A program made the position numbers and the translations under genes. From Pseudarcicella hirudinis (GTDB lineage: Bacteria; Bacteroidota; Bacteroidia; Cytophagales; Spirosomataceae), in NCBI RefSeq assembly GCF_900115665.1, contig NZ_FOXH01000014.1, positions 110,637-174,636 on the forward strand: a stretch of DNA of 64,000 nucleotides, written 5' to 3'. Positions 8,880 to 17,495 of the stretch are shown piece by piece (position 1 is the first letter of the stretch; every line of letters begins with the position of its first letter). Below the pieces are notes generated by a model. The model made no database searches and was not told the origin of the DNA. It was given only the letters and a program-made list of their open reading frames with translations.

Positions 8880-10712
8880 ATGAAAACTAACACATTTTTG
8901 GAGCTGGAGAAAATTGAAGGAATGGGTTCAATTATTCATCAAAACGGAGTCTTCTTCAGGGTTTGGTGTCCTAATGCTGAACAGGTAAGTATTGTCGGAT
9001 CATTTAATAATTGGGATCCGGCCGCTAACCTCATGCAATATGAAGAAAATGGTTATTGGGGAGGAAACGTCGGGGAAGCAAAAGCAGGAGATGAATACAA
9101 ATTTCAGATTCAGTCGCCTTCAGGAAGTTTTCAGAGAAATGATCCATATGCGAGAGAGGTGACAGATTCGGTTGGAAATTCGATCATTTATGATCAGAAT
9201 AATTTTGATTGGGGGCAAAAGGAATTTCAGATGCCCGGCTGGAATAACCTTGTAATCTATGAACTCCATACCGGAACTTTCAATGCAAAAGTCAAGGGTA
9301 AACCGGGAGATTTTTATGGTTTGATTGAGAAACTACCCTATTTACAACAATTAGGGGTAAACTGCATTGAAATTATGCCGCCGTTTGAATTCCCGGGAGG
9401 ATTTTCCTGGGGATATAATCCTGTTCATCCATTTGCAATCGAGTCAGAATATGGCGGGCCGGATGCATTCAAAGCTTTGGTTAAAACAGCGCATGAATGT
9501 GGCATTGCAGTAATTCTGGATGTAGTTTACAACCATTTCGGACCTTCTGATCTTGATATCTGGCAGTTTGATGGCTGGAATGAGAATAACCTGGGAGGCA
9601 TATATTTTTATAACGACTGGCGCGCCAATACCCCCTGGGGCGACACCAGACCGGATTATGGCAGAAAGGAAGTACAACAATACATCCGTGACAATGCTAT
9701 GATGTGGTTTGATGAATATAAAGTTGATGGGTTAAGAATGGATATGATTCCTTACATCAGAAAGGTAAATCAGGAAGAAAATCCTGAAAATATCCTGCAT
9801 GAAGGCATCAGTCTTCTTCGTTGGATCAATTCAGAAGTGTCGGAACGATTCCCCTGGAAACTAACCATTGCAGAAGATCTTCACGGACTTGATACCATTA
9901 CTGACAGTATCGGAGAACAATGCGGACTAGGTTTCGGGAGTCAGTGGGATGCAGATTTCGTACATCCTGTAAGGGAAGCATTAATTACTCAGAATGATGA
10001 AGAACGAAGCATGGAAGCAATAGAAATGGCCTTGTTGCGCAGATATAGTGATGATGCTTTTAAAAGAGTAATTTATACTGAATCGCATGATGAGGTTGCC
10101 AACGGAAAAGCCAGGGTTGCTGAAGAAATTGCTGTTAAAAATGTAAATAACTGGTATTCGAAAAAGAGAGCTTCTCTTGGTGTGGCATTGGTTCTCACTT
10201 CTCCGGGCATTCCAATGTTGTTCCAGGGGCAGGAGTTACTGGAAGATAAATGGTTTTCTGATACTGATCCGATCGACTGGAAAAGATTGAAAAAATTCAA
10301 CGGATATATGAACTTACATAAAGATCTGATTCATTTAAGGCTCAATAAGGACAACCTGACTGAGGGTCTGACCGGTCAGCACACACAAATCCTAAAGATT
10401 GATGAAGAGAAAAAAATTATAGCCTATCAGCGTTGGAAGAACGGAGGGAAAGGCGATAACACCGTAGTTATTCTGAATTTCGCCAATACCAATCAGGAAA
10501 ATTACACTATTGCTTTTCCTTCCAGTGGCATCTGGAAAGTTCGTTTCAACAGTGACTGGGAAGGTTATGATGCAGAATTTGAAAATTTCACTTCTGTAGA
10601 TACGGAAGCTGTTGATGGTGAATTTGAGGGTTTTCACGCCTATGCCAATATTTCTATCGCTGCCTATAGTGCTATTATTTTATCGCAAGACCGGGATGTA
10701 GCCACATTGTAA
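8880..10712 (+). CDS. GH13 alpha-glucan enzyme with CBM48 (branching-enzyme-like)
   Basis: A 610-residue protein without signal peptide, hence cytoplasmic. An N-terminal CBM48/isoamylase-N domain (about 18-105, with SIVGSFNNWDP) precedes a GH13 TIM barrel. The four conserved GH13 regions are visible: DVVYNH (I), DGLRMDM with nucleophile Asp288 (II), IAEDL with acid/base Glu332 (III) and ESHDE with transition-state Asp404 (IV). The C-terminal beta domain runs from about 500 to 605. The order fits glycogen branching enzymes and their relatives; the sequence is shorter than classical GlgB, and no other glycogen gene is next to it. A stand-alone amylase or a trehalose-related enzyme (TreZ-like) are alternatives. 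The last codons and the stop merge into a 43-bp tandem repeat array. Confidence 0.82.
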   Translation: MKTNTFLELEKIEGMGSIIHQNGVFFRVWCPNAEQVSIVGSFNNWDPAANLMQYEENGYWGGNVGEAKAGDEYKFQIQSPSGSFQRNDPYAREVTDSVGNSIIYDQNNFDWGQKEFQMPGWNNLVIYELHTGTFNAKVKGKPGDFYGLIEKLPYLQQLGVNCIEIMPPFEFPGGFSWGYNPVHPFAIESEYGGPDAFKALVKTAHECGIAVILDVVYNHFGPSDLDIWQFDGWNENNLGGIYFYNDWRANTPWGDTRPDYGRKEVQQYIRDNAMMWFDEYKVDGLRMDMIPYIRKVNQEENPENILHEGISLLRWINSEVSERFPWKLTIAEDLHGLDTITDSIGEQCGLGFGSQWDADFVHPVREALITQNDEERSMEAIEMALLRRYSDDAFKRVIYTESHDEVANGKARVAEEIAVKNVNNWYSKKRASLGVALVLTSPGIPMLFQGQELLEDKWFSDTDPIDWKRLKKFNGYMNLHKDLIHLRLNKDNLTEGLTGQHTQILKIDEEKKIIAYQRWKNGGKGDNTVVILNFANTNQENYTIAFPSSGIWKVRFNSDWEGYDAEFENFTSVDTEAVDGEFEGFHAYANISIAAYSAIILSQDRDVATL

Positions 10713-10910
10713 CCACATAGGAACATAGAACACATAGGGTTTTGAGACATTGTAACCACATAGGAGCATAGAACACATAGGGTTTTGAGATATTGTAACC
10801 ACATAGGAACATAGAACACATAGGGTTTTGAGACATTGTAACCACATAGGAACATAGAACACATAGGATTGTAACCACATAGACACATAGGGCACATAGG
10901 ATCTTGAGCA
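10706..10910. repeat. 43-bp tandem repeat array with ACATAG core
   Basis: Units begin at 10706, 10749, 10792 and 10835 (period exactly 43) with only scattered substitutions (for example G for A at 10775), then a shortened copy at 10868 and a degenerate tail to about 10910. Each unit begins ATTGTAACCACATAGG and contains three ACATAG hexamers, so there is a nested repeat of about 8-10 bases. The array starts inside the final codons of the GH13 gene and runs towards a terminator at 10957. Confidence 0.9.
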
Positions 10911-10956
10911 TATAGAAGCTTCTTCAAATATTCTGCTTCTGATTTTCAACAAAAGA

Positions 10957-10982
10957 ATAAGGGGGACCAAAGTCCCCCTTAT
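10957..10982. terminator. Bidirectional hairpin between repeat array and response regulator
   Basis: Perfect 11-bp stem ATAAGGGGGAC / GTCCCCCTTAT with a 4-nt loop. It lies downstream of both the plus-strand GH13 gene and the minus-strand response regulator. Confidence 0.8.
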
Positions 10983-11005
10983 CATGTTTATTTCAATGGT
11001 AATTT

Positions 11006-11368
11006 TTAGTCAATCAGGCCGCTTAATACTTCAAAACTGATAGGTTTTTCCAGAAAATTATCCGCCCCGGTAATCAAAGCCTCCTCACTTAAATGCCCCA
11101 TCGCACTCATCATAATTATTTTACACCCAGGCAATAAATTCCTGATTTTTCCGATTACGGTTATTCCCAGGCCATCCGGAAGATTATTATCCAGTAATAC
11201 AACATTCGGCTGTAAATCGTATAAATTCTTCATCCCTTCATTCAAAGTCAGTGCATAAGTCACTTTTTTGGATTTTCTTTGGATAAACGTACTCAACAAT
11301 AAACATATGTCCTCTTCATCGTCAATTATTAATACAGAAGAGGATTTTATGGTATCTTCTTTTTTCAT
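11006..11368 (-). CDS. Single-domain response regulator (receiver only)
   Basis: From the ATG at 11368 the protein is 120 residues, just one REC domain. The frame extends upstream to 11440, but the extra 24 residues do not match a receiver and the internal Met (MKKEDTIKSSS) sits at the normal distance from the fold. The acidic pair IIDDEED near residue 15, the phospho-acceptor Asp in VVLLDNNLPDG and the lysine in LEKPIS are all present. There is no output domain, so it probably acts by protein-protein contact or as a phosphorelay intermediate. No kinase is adjacent; the orphan gene is divergent from the YtxH gene. Several kinases lie within 10 kb and could be partners. Confidence 0.85.
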   Translation of the reverse strand: MKKEDTIKSSSVLIIDDEEDICLLLSTFIQRKSKKVTYALTLNEGMKNLYDLQPNVVLLDNNLPDGLGITVIGKIRNLLPGCKIIMMSAMGHLSEEALITGADNFLEKPISFEVLSGLID

Positions 11369-11492
11369 TTCATTAATGCTTCTACAATCAAACAAATATG
11401 TGTAAAAAACTGTGCCAGTAAATTTCTGATTGCTTGTCAAACATTCCCGATAGCCTCCTCAGTGTGAGGATTATATTCCCCAAGTTAGGTGA

Positions 11493-11502
11493 TTTTCTAC
11501 AA
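11493..11502 (+). promoter_or_regulatory. TTTTCTACAA motif, copy 1
   Basis: Exact 10-mer in the divergent region between a response regulator (start 11368) and the YtxH gene (start 11566). The same 10-mer occurs in three other intergenic regions of this stress block (15753, 26036, 27396). Function is inferred only from recurrence. Confidence 0.4.
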
Positions 11503-11565
11503 AATATCCTGATGGAATGCTTTTTTCAAAATATCAGTCAGTAATTAACTAAAACATTTAGGACT

Positions 11566-11859
11566 ATGACTACAAATTCAAGAAATGCCTTAGCTCTACT
11601 TGCAGCAGTAGGAGCCGGTGTTGTAATCGGGATTTTAATTGCTCCGGAAAAAGGAAGCGATTTGCGTGAAAAAGTTCGTGGGTCAGCTAATGATCTGGCA
11701 GACGAACTACTGGCAGCACTGGGCAAAAGAAAAAATGATGTGGCAGAGAAGGCTAGTGAATTGAAAGGAAGAGCCGAAGCGAAGTTAGGACAATGGAAAG
11801 AGGATGCTGAGGACGGAGTACAGTCGCTAAAAAGAAAAGCCGAATCTCATTTAAGCTAA
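11566..11859 (+). CDS. YtxH domain-containing small membrane protein
   Basis: A 97-residue protein with one N-terminal membrane segment (about 8-27, ALLAAVGAGVVIGILIA) followed by PEKGSDLREKVR, the hallmark junction of the YtxH/gas-vesicle-like family. The rest is a charged amphipathic helical tail (about 35-95) with many Lys, Glu and Ala, probably coiled coil. In other bacteria YtxH-type genes are often stress-induced, but their biochemical function is not known. A strong terminator (11884-11915) separates it from the holin-X operon, so it can be transcribed alone. A TTTTCTACAA motif lies 63 bases upstream. Confidence 0.85.
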   Translation: MTTNSRNALALLAAVGAGVVIGILIAPEKGSDLREKVRGSANDLADELLAALGKRKNDVAEKASELKGRAEAKLGQWKEDAEDGVQSLKRKAESHLS

Positions 11860-11883
11860 ATTAGTGTCACTCATTTATTTGTT

Positions 11884-11915
11884 CAGAGACACTCGTTACG
11901 GGTGTCTCTGTTTTT
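11884..11915 (+). terminator. Terminator after YtxH gene
   Basis: Perfect 9-bp stem CAGAGACAC / GTGTCTCTG (11884-11892, 11902-11910) with a 9-nt loop and a following TTTTT. Confidence 0.88.
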
Positions 11916-11935
11916 AAGATTTTACTTTTAAAATC

Positions 11936-12289
11936 ATGGAGCTTGAACCAATCAAATCAAAAACAGAAGATTTAATCGATCACATTTCCGATTATACGGA
12001 AGCGAGATGGAATTTAGCTGTTTTAGATACCGCCGAGAAAACGTCTGAGGTTGTATCTTCACTGGCAACCATAACGATTTTAGGATTAAGCATAGGGCTG
12101 GGACTTATTTTCCTAAGCACAGGCATAGCCTGGTGGATTGGTCAGCAACTTCATAATATATCATTAGGATTTTTTATTGTTGCCGCATTTTATGCCTTTT
12201 TAAGCATTATTCTATATCTGATAAAAGATACGTTCATAAAAATACCTGTAGTAAATTCTATAATCAGAAAGTTTTACCATGAAAGCTAA
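11936..12289 (+). CDS. Holin-X/YqjE-like membrane protein
   Basis: A 117-residue protein with two hydrophobic helices (about 44-68 and 75-98) between a charged N-terminal amphipathic segment and a short basic tail. The pattern fits the putative holin superfamily III (phage_holin_3_6, YqjE/holin-X), which despite its name is mostly chromosomal and linked with stress or envelope genes. It begins 20 bases after the YtxH terminator and overlaps the next gene by 11 bp, so the two are translationally coupled. No phage genes are near. Family assignment rests on topology and context more than on a sharp motif. Confidence 0.72.
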   Translation: MELEPIKSKTEDLIDHISDYTEARWNLAVLDTAEKTSEVVSSLATITILGLSIGLGLIFLSTGIAWWIGQQLHNISLGFFIVAAFYAFLSIILYLIKDTFIKIPVVNSIIRKFYHES

Positions 12290-12662
12290 AATTGAGACTA
12301 TCGAACAACTCAGGGCTGAAAGACTGGTTCTTATTTCCTCTCTTGAACATTCCAAAAACAACATCAGGCAGGATATCTATGCGATCAGAGAAGAGCTTCA
12401 GCCTGCAAAAAATGCCATAAATTTTCTGGGAAATTTCTTTACACACAAAAACTCCGGAATTCTCAACACCGGAATCGGACTGGGAATTGATATGATTGTA
12501 AAGAATGGGCTCATGGCTAATTCTTCCTGGATAAATCGCCTGATTGTACCTTTTCTTCTCAAAAATGTAACAAGTAATGTTGTTCATGATAATCAGGAAG
12601 GAATTACCAATACGATATTTAACTGGTTGAAAAAGCTGAGAAAAAGAAAGAAAAGTGAATAA
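12279..12662 (+). CDS. Conserved hypothetical protein in holin-X operon
   Basis: A 127-residue protein that I do not recognise as a named family. The N-terminal half (about 1-45) is a charged helical region, perhaps coiled coil; a middle part (about 45-100) has moderately hydrophobic stretches (GILNTGIGLGIDMIVKNGLM) and could be membrane-associated; the end is strongly basic (KKLRKRKKSE). The start overlaps the holin-X gene by 11 bp and the AI-2E family gene follows after 27 bp, so it is the middle gene of an apparent three-gene envelope operon. An antisense frame over the same DNA is a shadow. A role as membrane partner of the holin-X protein is inference. Confidence 0.7.
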   Translation: MKAKIETIEQLRAERLVLISSLEHSKNNIRQDIYAIREELQPAKNAINFLGNFFTHKNSGILNTGIGLGIDMIVKNGLMANSSWINRLIVPFLLKNVTSNVVHDNQEGITNTIFNWLKKLRKRKKSE

Positions 12663-12689
12663 TAATGTATCCCCTAAAACCTGCATCAA

Positions 12690-13817
12690 ATGAATAATAT
12701 CCAGATACCATATGTTTTCAGGCTTGCAGCTACACTTCTGTGCGTAACCCTTTTGGTGTATTGGATGCACGTCTTACAAAGTACGTTAGTGCTTCTTCTC
12801 TTTTCCATTCTCTTCTCTATGCTTCTTTTCCCCATTTGTCTTAGTCTTGAAAAATGGGGAATTTCAAGGTTGTGGGCAATTTCTCTCACTATGCTGCTGG
12901 CCACCACGGTAGTACTGGGTCTGATTACTGTTACAACTATGCAAATCTCCGGTTTTTATGAAAATGTTCCTCATTTCACCCATAAACTGCATGAGATTCT
13001 TGACAAACTTCAAACTACTGCTGAAGAAACTTTTAATATTGACCGTGCCAGACAGGTTAAAGAAATTAATATCCAAACCAAAAAACTGCTGGATGAAAGC
13101 GGGACTTATTTAAGCAGCTTTCTTTCTACCACTTCCAGCATGCTGGGAGCGCTTTCTCTCATTCCTATCTTTGTATTTTTCTTTCTGTATTACCGGGATT
13201 TTTTCAGAATTTTTATTTACAAAGTCTTCTCAAAAGTGGAAAAAAATCATCTGAACAATGTCATTGCTAAAATTTATGAAGTAATTCAGGGATACATGGT
13301 TGGTACAGCTACTGTGATTGGGATTGTTGCTACACTAAATACCATCGGACTTTTATGCTTAGGGATTGACTACGCTATATTTTTCGGCGTTCTGGCTGCC
13401 GTTTCATTACTGATTCCTTATATAGGAATTCTACTGGGTTCTCTCTTACCTATGATTATGGCATTAATTACGAAAGATTCTTATTGGTATGCAGTGGGTG
13501 TGGCGGGTATATTTTTGTCTGTACAATTCCTCGAAGGAAATTTCATTACACCTTACATTGTTGGCTCGAAAGTCAGTATTAATCCTTTGGCTGCGATGAT
13601 AGCCTTGATTCTGGGTGGACAGCTATGGGGTTTGCCGGGGCTTGTGTTAGCTTTACCGGTAACCGCGATTCTGAAAGTAATTTTTGACAGCATTAACGGT
13701 CTGAAACCATACGGTTACATCCTCGGACAAGCTGAACATCGGAATCCCCGGAAATTCAGAAATATTAAAGAGAAGGTTCAAATCGTTGAAAAAAAGCTTG
13801 AAGAGGCGCTCAATTAA
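12690..13817 (+). CDS. AI-2E family transporter (PerM/YdiK-like)
   Basis: A 375-residue integral membrane protein with about 7-8 transmembrane helices: two at the N-terminus (about 8-60), one near 65-85, a soluble periplasmic-type stretch (about 90-145), then a dense helical block (about 150-340). Motifs such as FFFLYYRD, IPYIGILLGSLLP and the conserved C-terminal block (FITPYIVGSKVSINPLAAMIAL as broken pieces here) are those of the AI-2E transporter/PerM family. Members include autoinducer-2 exporters and Na+(Li+)/H+ antiporters, so the cargo here is unknown. It ends the operon with holin-X and is convergent with a response regulator only 26 bp away, with no obvious terminator between. Confidence 0.88.
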   Translation: MNNIQIPYVFRLAATLLCVTLLVYWMHVLQSTLVLLLFSILFSMLLFPICLSLEKWGISRLWAISLTMLLATTVVLGLITVTTMQISGFYENVPHFTHKLHEILDKLQTTAEETFNIDRARQVKEINIQTKKLLDESGTYLSSFLSTTSSMLGALSLIPIFVFFFLYYRDFFRIFIYKVFSKVEKNHLNNVIAKIYEVIQGYMVGTATVIGIVATLNTIGLLCLGIDYAIFFGVLAAVSLLIPYIGILLGSLLPMIMALITKDSYWYAVGVAGIFLSVQFLEGNFITPYIVGSKVSINPLAAMIALILGGQLWGLPGLVLALPVTAILKVIFDSINGLKPYGYILGQAEHRNPRKFRNIKEKVQIVEKKLEEALN

Positions 13818-13843
13818 AACCGGAATCCAGGCAAAACTCGCGG

Positions 13844-14287
13844 CTATTTTCTAAGAGGAATTGTAGCTGTTCTCAGCCAAAAATCTCCTAAAGATCTCGT
13901 CATTTCCAGAAGGCCTTCAAAACTGATTGGTTTTGAAATAAAACAATTCGCACCATGCAGGTAAACATCCAGGATATCAGCCTCCGCTTTTGAAGTGGTT
14001 AACACTACAATCGGAATATGTCTTAATTCAGCCGTTTGTTTAATAATCTGAAGAGCTTCCCTCCCATCCATTTTAGGCATATTCAAATCTAACAGAATCA
14101 AGCCTGGTAAGGCAGTTCCGGTTAAATCCTCATATTTCCCTCTTCTGTGAAGGTAATCAAGTAATTCCTGTCCATTTTCAACAAAATGAATAGGGTTGGC
14201 TATATCGTTATCTTCGAAGGCAGATTGAGTCAGAAACCGATCATCAGCATCATCATCTGCCATCAGAATTATTACTTCTTGTCTCAT
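13844..14287 (-). CDS. Rcp1-like single-domain response regulator
   Basis: A 147-residue stand-alone receiver. Acidic pocket ADDDADDR near residue 10-16, phospho-acceptor Asp in GLILLDLNMPKMDG, the Thr of VLTTSKA and the Lys of FISKPIS are all present. The long alpha4-beta5 section and C-terminal WLRTATIPL extension are typical of Rcp1-type regulators that pair with phytochrome-like kinases. It starts 14 bp downstream of the CHASE3 histidine kinase, so the two form a two-component operon. A second very similar regulator lies at 20659. Output is probably through protein contact or relay because no DNA-binding domain exists. Confidence 0.9.
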   Translation of the reverse strand: MRQEVIILMADDDADDRFLTQSAFEDNDIANPIHFVENGQELLDYLHRRGKYEDLTGTALPGLILLDLNMPKMDGREALQIIKQTAELRHIPIVVLTTSKAEADILDVYLHGANCFISKPISFEGLLEMTRSLGDFWLRTATIPLRK

Positions 14288-14301
14288 GAGGTAGATTTAA
14301 T

Positions 14302-15702
14302 TTAAGCACTTTCAACAGGCAGATAAACGATAAAAGTTGTCCCTTCATTGAGTTTGCTATCTGCAAAAATATATCCCAGATGATTGGATACTACCCGCTT
14401 ACAAATTGCCAGTCCGATACCGGTTCCCCCATATTCATGACGCCCGTGCAAGCGTTGAAATATCACAAAAATCTTCTCTGCATATTCTTTCTCGAAACCT
14501 ATTCCGTTGTCTGTAATTTCAAATTTATGGAAACTGGCATCAATCATACTTGACATAACGCCATCAATTTCATTACCTGATACCTTATGGTAAGATATTT
14601 TTATTTGCGGAACCTGATCCGGTTTAATAAATTTCAGGGAATTACTTAACAAGTTCTGAAATAATTGTTGCAATTGAAAACTATATCCGTTAATAATTGG
14701 CAGGCTGTCAATGGTAATTTCAGCTTTTGTACTCTTTATCATCTCCGACAAATCTCCCAAAATGTTGTTTAGCAGCTCGTTAAGATTTACCTCAACCATT
14801 TCTGACTTTTTATTCACCAATCTGGAAAACATCAATAAATCATCGATGAGGTTCTGCATTCTTCCGGCCGATACGCTGATTTTATCCAAAATACTCCGTC
14901 CGTCCTCATTCAGGTTTTCCTTATGCTTGTACACAAGCCTGTCACTGAAAGCCCTGATTTTTCGCAAAGGTTCCTGTAAATCATGAGAAGCCACGTAAGC
15001 AAATTGCTCCAGTTCGGCATTTGAACGGTTTAATGCCTCAACCTGTTGCTCCAGTTCAGCCTGAAAAGCAACCCTGCGAAGTAATTCCTTGTTGATAAGA
15101 ACAAATGAGACACTGAGCAGAAGTAATGTAAAAAGTGTCAGAATAAGAAGATAAAACGGTGTCGCCTCTTCCGAAGCCCCCTTTTCCTGTAATCTTTTTT
15201 GCAATAAAGAGTTTTCATCATTCTGAAAATCTTTTACCACTATCCTCAGCGAATCCATCGTCGCTTTACTTCTGATCAGATTTCCTAATCTTGTCTGAGG
15301 ACTTATTTTACCAGTGGAATCCTGTCTGATATTTTCACGCATCAGATAAATTTTCCGGTAGGTCAGATCTTTTATCAAAGCAAAACGGGGTCTTGAGTGT
15401 AAATTATCCGCTGTCAGATTTCCAAGATTTCCCAATACAATACCAACATTTTTGATTCCGGAATGAAATGGTTCTAAAAAGTTTTCCCGATGGGTAAGTA
15501 AATATCCTCTCTGTCCGGTTTCAACATCTTTTACCGTTGACAATAACTCCTCCGAAGTCAGCAAAACAATATGAGTATGATCTACCAGATTTGCATTATC
15601 AATTAATTGCTTAAGACGGTTATAAGAAGAAATGGCCATCGCCAGCATCAGAATTGCAGAAATAATAAATGAAAACCGCAGAAAGAAAAGATTATATTTC
15701 AT
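14302..15702 (-). CDS. CHASE3-domain sensor histidine kinase
   Basis: A 466-residue membrane kinase. Transmembrane helices at about 8-27 and 183-203 flank a periplasmic CHASE3 sensor domain (with VETGQRGYLLT at 60-70). A short coiled coil then leads to a phytochrome-style HisKA domain, ASHDLQEPLRKI, with the phospho-accepting His240, and a HATPase_c domain with N box (NLLSNSLKF), G1 box (DNGIGF), F box (FQRLHGR) and G2 box (GTGIGLAICK). CHASE3 ligands are generally unknown. The cognate regulator is the receiver gene 14 bp downstream. A TTTTCTACAA copy lies about 50 bases upstream of the start, in the region divergent from rpoN. Confidence 0.92.
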   Translation of the reverse strand: MKYNLFFLRFSFIISAILMLAMAISSYNRLKQLIDNANLVDHTHIVLLTSEELLSTVKDVETGQRGYLLTHRENFLEPFHSGIKNVGIVLGNLGNLTADNLHSRPRFALIKDLTYRKIYLMRENIRQDSTGKISPQTRLGNLIRSKATMDSLRIVVKDFQNDENSLLQKRLQEKGASEEATPFYLLILTLFTLLLLSVSFVLINKELLRRVAFQAELEQQVEALNRSNAELEQFAYVASHDLQEPLRKIRAFSDRLVYKHKENLNEDGRSILDKISVSAGRMQNLIDDLLMFSRLVNKKSEMVEVNLNELLNNILGDLSEMIKSTKAEITIDSLPIINGYSFQLQQLFQNLLSNSLKFIKPDQVPQIKISYHKVSGNEIDGVMSSMIDASFHKFEITDNGIGFEKEYAEKIFVIFQRLHGRHEYGGTGIGLAICKRVVSNHLGYIFADSKLNEGTTFIVYLPVESA

Positions 15703-15752
15703 TATGTATTTTGGCAGAAATTTAAAGGAAAACTGTGTAATAAATTACCCAA

Positions 15753-15762
15753 TTTTCTACAA
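15753..15762 (+). promoter_or_regulatory. TTTTCTACAA motif, copy 2
   Basis: Exact 10-mer in the roughly 290-bp divergent region between the CHASE3 kinase (start 15702) and rpoN (start 15997). See copies at 11493, 26036 and 27396. Confidence 0.4.
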
Positions 15763-15996
15763 TGTGATGACTCCATCTACATTCGATTACGAATATAATC
15801 TATTCAACCACGATCTTTAAACAATGTTTATAAAAAATAATAAAAAACATTTAAATACCTGACAATCAATAAATTATACAAAATAAAATCTTCTGAAATT
15901 TCTATTTCTTTTTACCAAACCCCTTCTGTCTGACGTTTTTTCATTTTTGGCTTGCTAATTGGATAAGTAATTACTGCACCCTTAAACCGAAAAATT

Positions 15997-17421
15997 ATGC
16001 TTCATCAGGTAATAACACAAAAGCAGTCGCTGAAAGTATCTCCCCAGCAGATTCAATTTCTGAATTTGCTGCAACTTTCAACGCTGGAAATGGAAAAACG
16101 AATTAAGGATGAACTCGAGGAAAATCCGGTATTGGAAGAGGGTTCTTTAGAAACTGTCGCCGAAACAGATCAGGATAATTTTGCTGAAGCGGAGGCTTTG
16201 TCTCCCGCTGAAGATTTTCGTGACTGGGATGAATATGGAAATGATGACATTCCGGATTATAAAACCAAATCAAATAATGTCAGTGCTGACGATGAATTAT
16301 ATTCGACACCAATCGTTCAGAAGCAGAGTATTTTAGATGAAATAAAAGAACAGATCGGGTTTTATAATCTGACTGAAAGGCAGCAGCTTTTAGCCGATTT
16401 CCTCCTCAACTCTCTGGATGATGACGGTTTTCTGGCTTATGATCTTGAAACGCTGGCAGACGATATCTCCTTTTCTCAGGGATTTTTTGTGGAATCAGAA
16501 GAATTTCAACCCATTATGCAAATCATCCGTCAGCTCGATCCTCCTGCCCTGGCGACCGGTAACCTGAAAGAATGTCTCTTAGCCCAACTGGAACGGAAAC
16601 AGGAACAGGGTGTGAAGATAGAAACCGCCAGAAAGATTGTTGAAGGTTATATGAATGACCTTGCTGCAAGGAATTATGAAAAACTCATTCATGTATTAAA
16701 CTTATGTCCGGAACAGCTCAGGGAGGCGATTCAGCTTATTACCAGTCTTAATCCCAAACCTCTGGCGGGGTACGGACAGGAAAATATACTGCAAAATCAA
16801 AACATTTATCCCGATTATGTATTACACTATGAAGGAGACAAAATAGAAGTGGTTCTAAACGGGAGAAATATTCCTGAAATACGAATCAATCCTATTTTCA
16901 ATGAATTGCATAGCGGAAATGACAGAGCAGCGGAGCAATACATCAAATCGAAAGTCAGTTCTGCCAAATGGCTGATAGATGCATTGAAACAGCGTGAAGA
17001 AACCATGACTGCTACTATGAAAGCCATTGTAAAATTGCAGTACGATTATTTTGAAACAGGTGATATAAAACGCCTTAAACCAATGATTCTTAATGACATT
17101 GCTGCAATAGTTGGCAGAGATATTTCAACCATTTCGCGCACAACAAGTGGTAAATACGTACAAACGCCATTTGGTAATATCAATTTAAAAGATTTATTTA
17201 CAGAAGGACTCATCAATTCGAAAGGAGAAGAAGTTTCAAACCGGGAAATTCAGCTTGTTTTGTCTGAGATCGTCAGAGATGAAGATAAAACTAATCCGTT
17301 TAATGACGATTTACTGGTTGAAAAACTAGCTTTAAACGGGTACAATGTTGCCAGAAGAACTGTCGCCAAGTACAGAGAACAACTTGATATTCCGAATGCC
17401 AAAATGAGAAGGCTGTTTTAA
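15997..17421 (+). CDS. rpoN: RNA polymerase sigma-54 factor RpoN
   Basis: A 474-residue alternative sigma factor that binds -24/-12 promoters and needs an ATP-dependent activator. Region I is present at the N-terminus and is Gln/Leu-rich (QKQSLKVSPQQIQFLNLLQLS); an acidic region II spans about 50-105; the core-binding domain covers about 110-300; the DNA-binding domain follows, ending with the diagnostic RpoN box ARRTVAKYRE at 452-461. Length is normal. It lies 74 bp upstream of an NtrC-type activator in the same direction, so factor and activator are encoded side by side. The upstream region is shared with the divergent CHASE3 kinase. Confidence 0.97.
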   Translation: MLHQVITQKQSLKVSPQQIQFLNLLQLSTLEMEKRIKDELEENPVLEEGSLETVAETDQDNFAEAEALSPAEDFRDWDEYGNDDIPDYKTKSNNVSADDELYSTPIVQKQSILDEIKEQIGFYNLTERQQLLADFLLNSLDDDGFLAYDLETLADDISFSQGFFVESEEFQPIMQIIRQLDPPALATGNLKECLLAQLERKQEQGVKIETARKIVEGYMNDLAARNYEKLIHVLNLCPEQLREAIQLITSLNPKPLAGYGQENILQNQNIYPDYVLHYEGDKIEVVLNGRNIPEIRINPIFNELHSGNDRAAEQYIKSKVSSAKWLIDALKQREETMTATMKAIVKLQYDYFETGDIKRLKPMILNDIAAIVGRDISTISRTTSGKYVQTPFGNINLKDLFTEGLINSKGEEVSNREIQLVLSEIVRDEDKTNPFNDDLLVEKLALNGYNVARRTVAKYREQLDIPNAKMRRLF

Positions 17422-17495
17422 CAGCTACTTCATTTAACGAAATTAACACCCCTGTATTCCGGAGCCCTGAACTTCTCCAAAACCAATAAAGCTAT

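Noticed and set aside
10706..10910. CRISPR-like array
   Set aside because: Units are directly contiguous without unique spacers and there are no cas genes.
10664..10985. Three overlapping minus-strand frames through the 43-bp repeat with repeated Cys-Gly-Tyr-Asn-like peptides
   Set aside because: The repeat unit lacks stop triplets on that strand and its period is not a multiple of three, so all frames are open by chance; no start region or family match.
11936..13817. Prophage remnant suggested by a holin-family protein
   Set aside because: Holin-X/YqjE proteins are commonly chromosomal; no phage structural, lysis or integrase genes are present.
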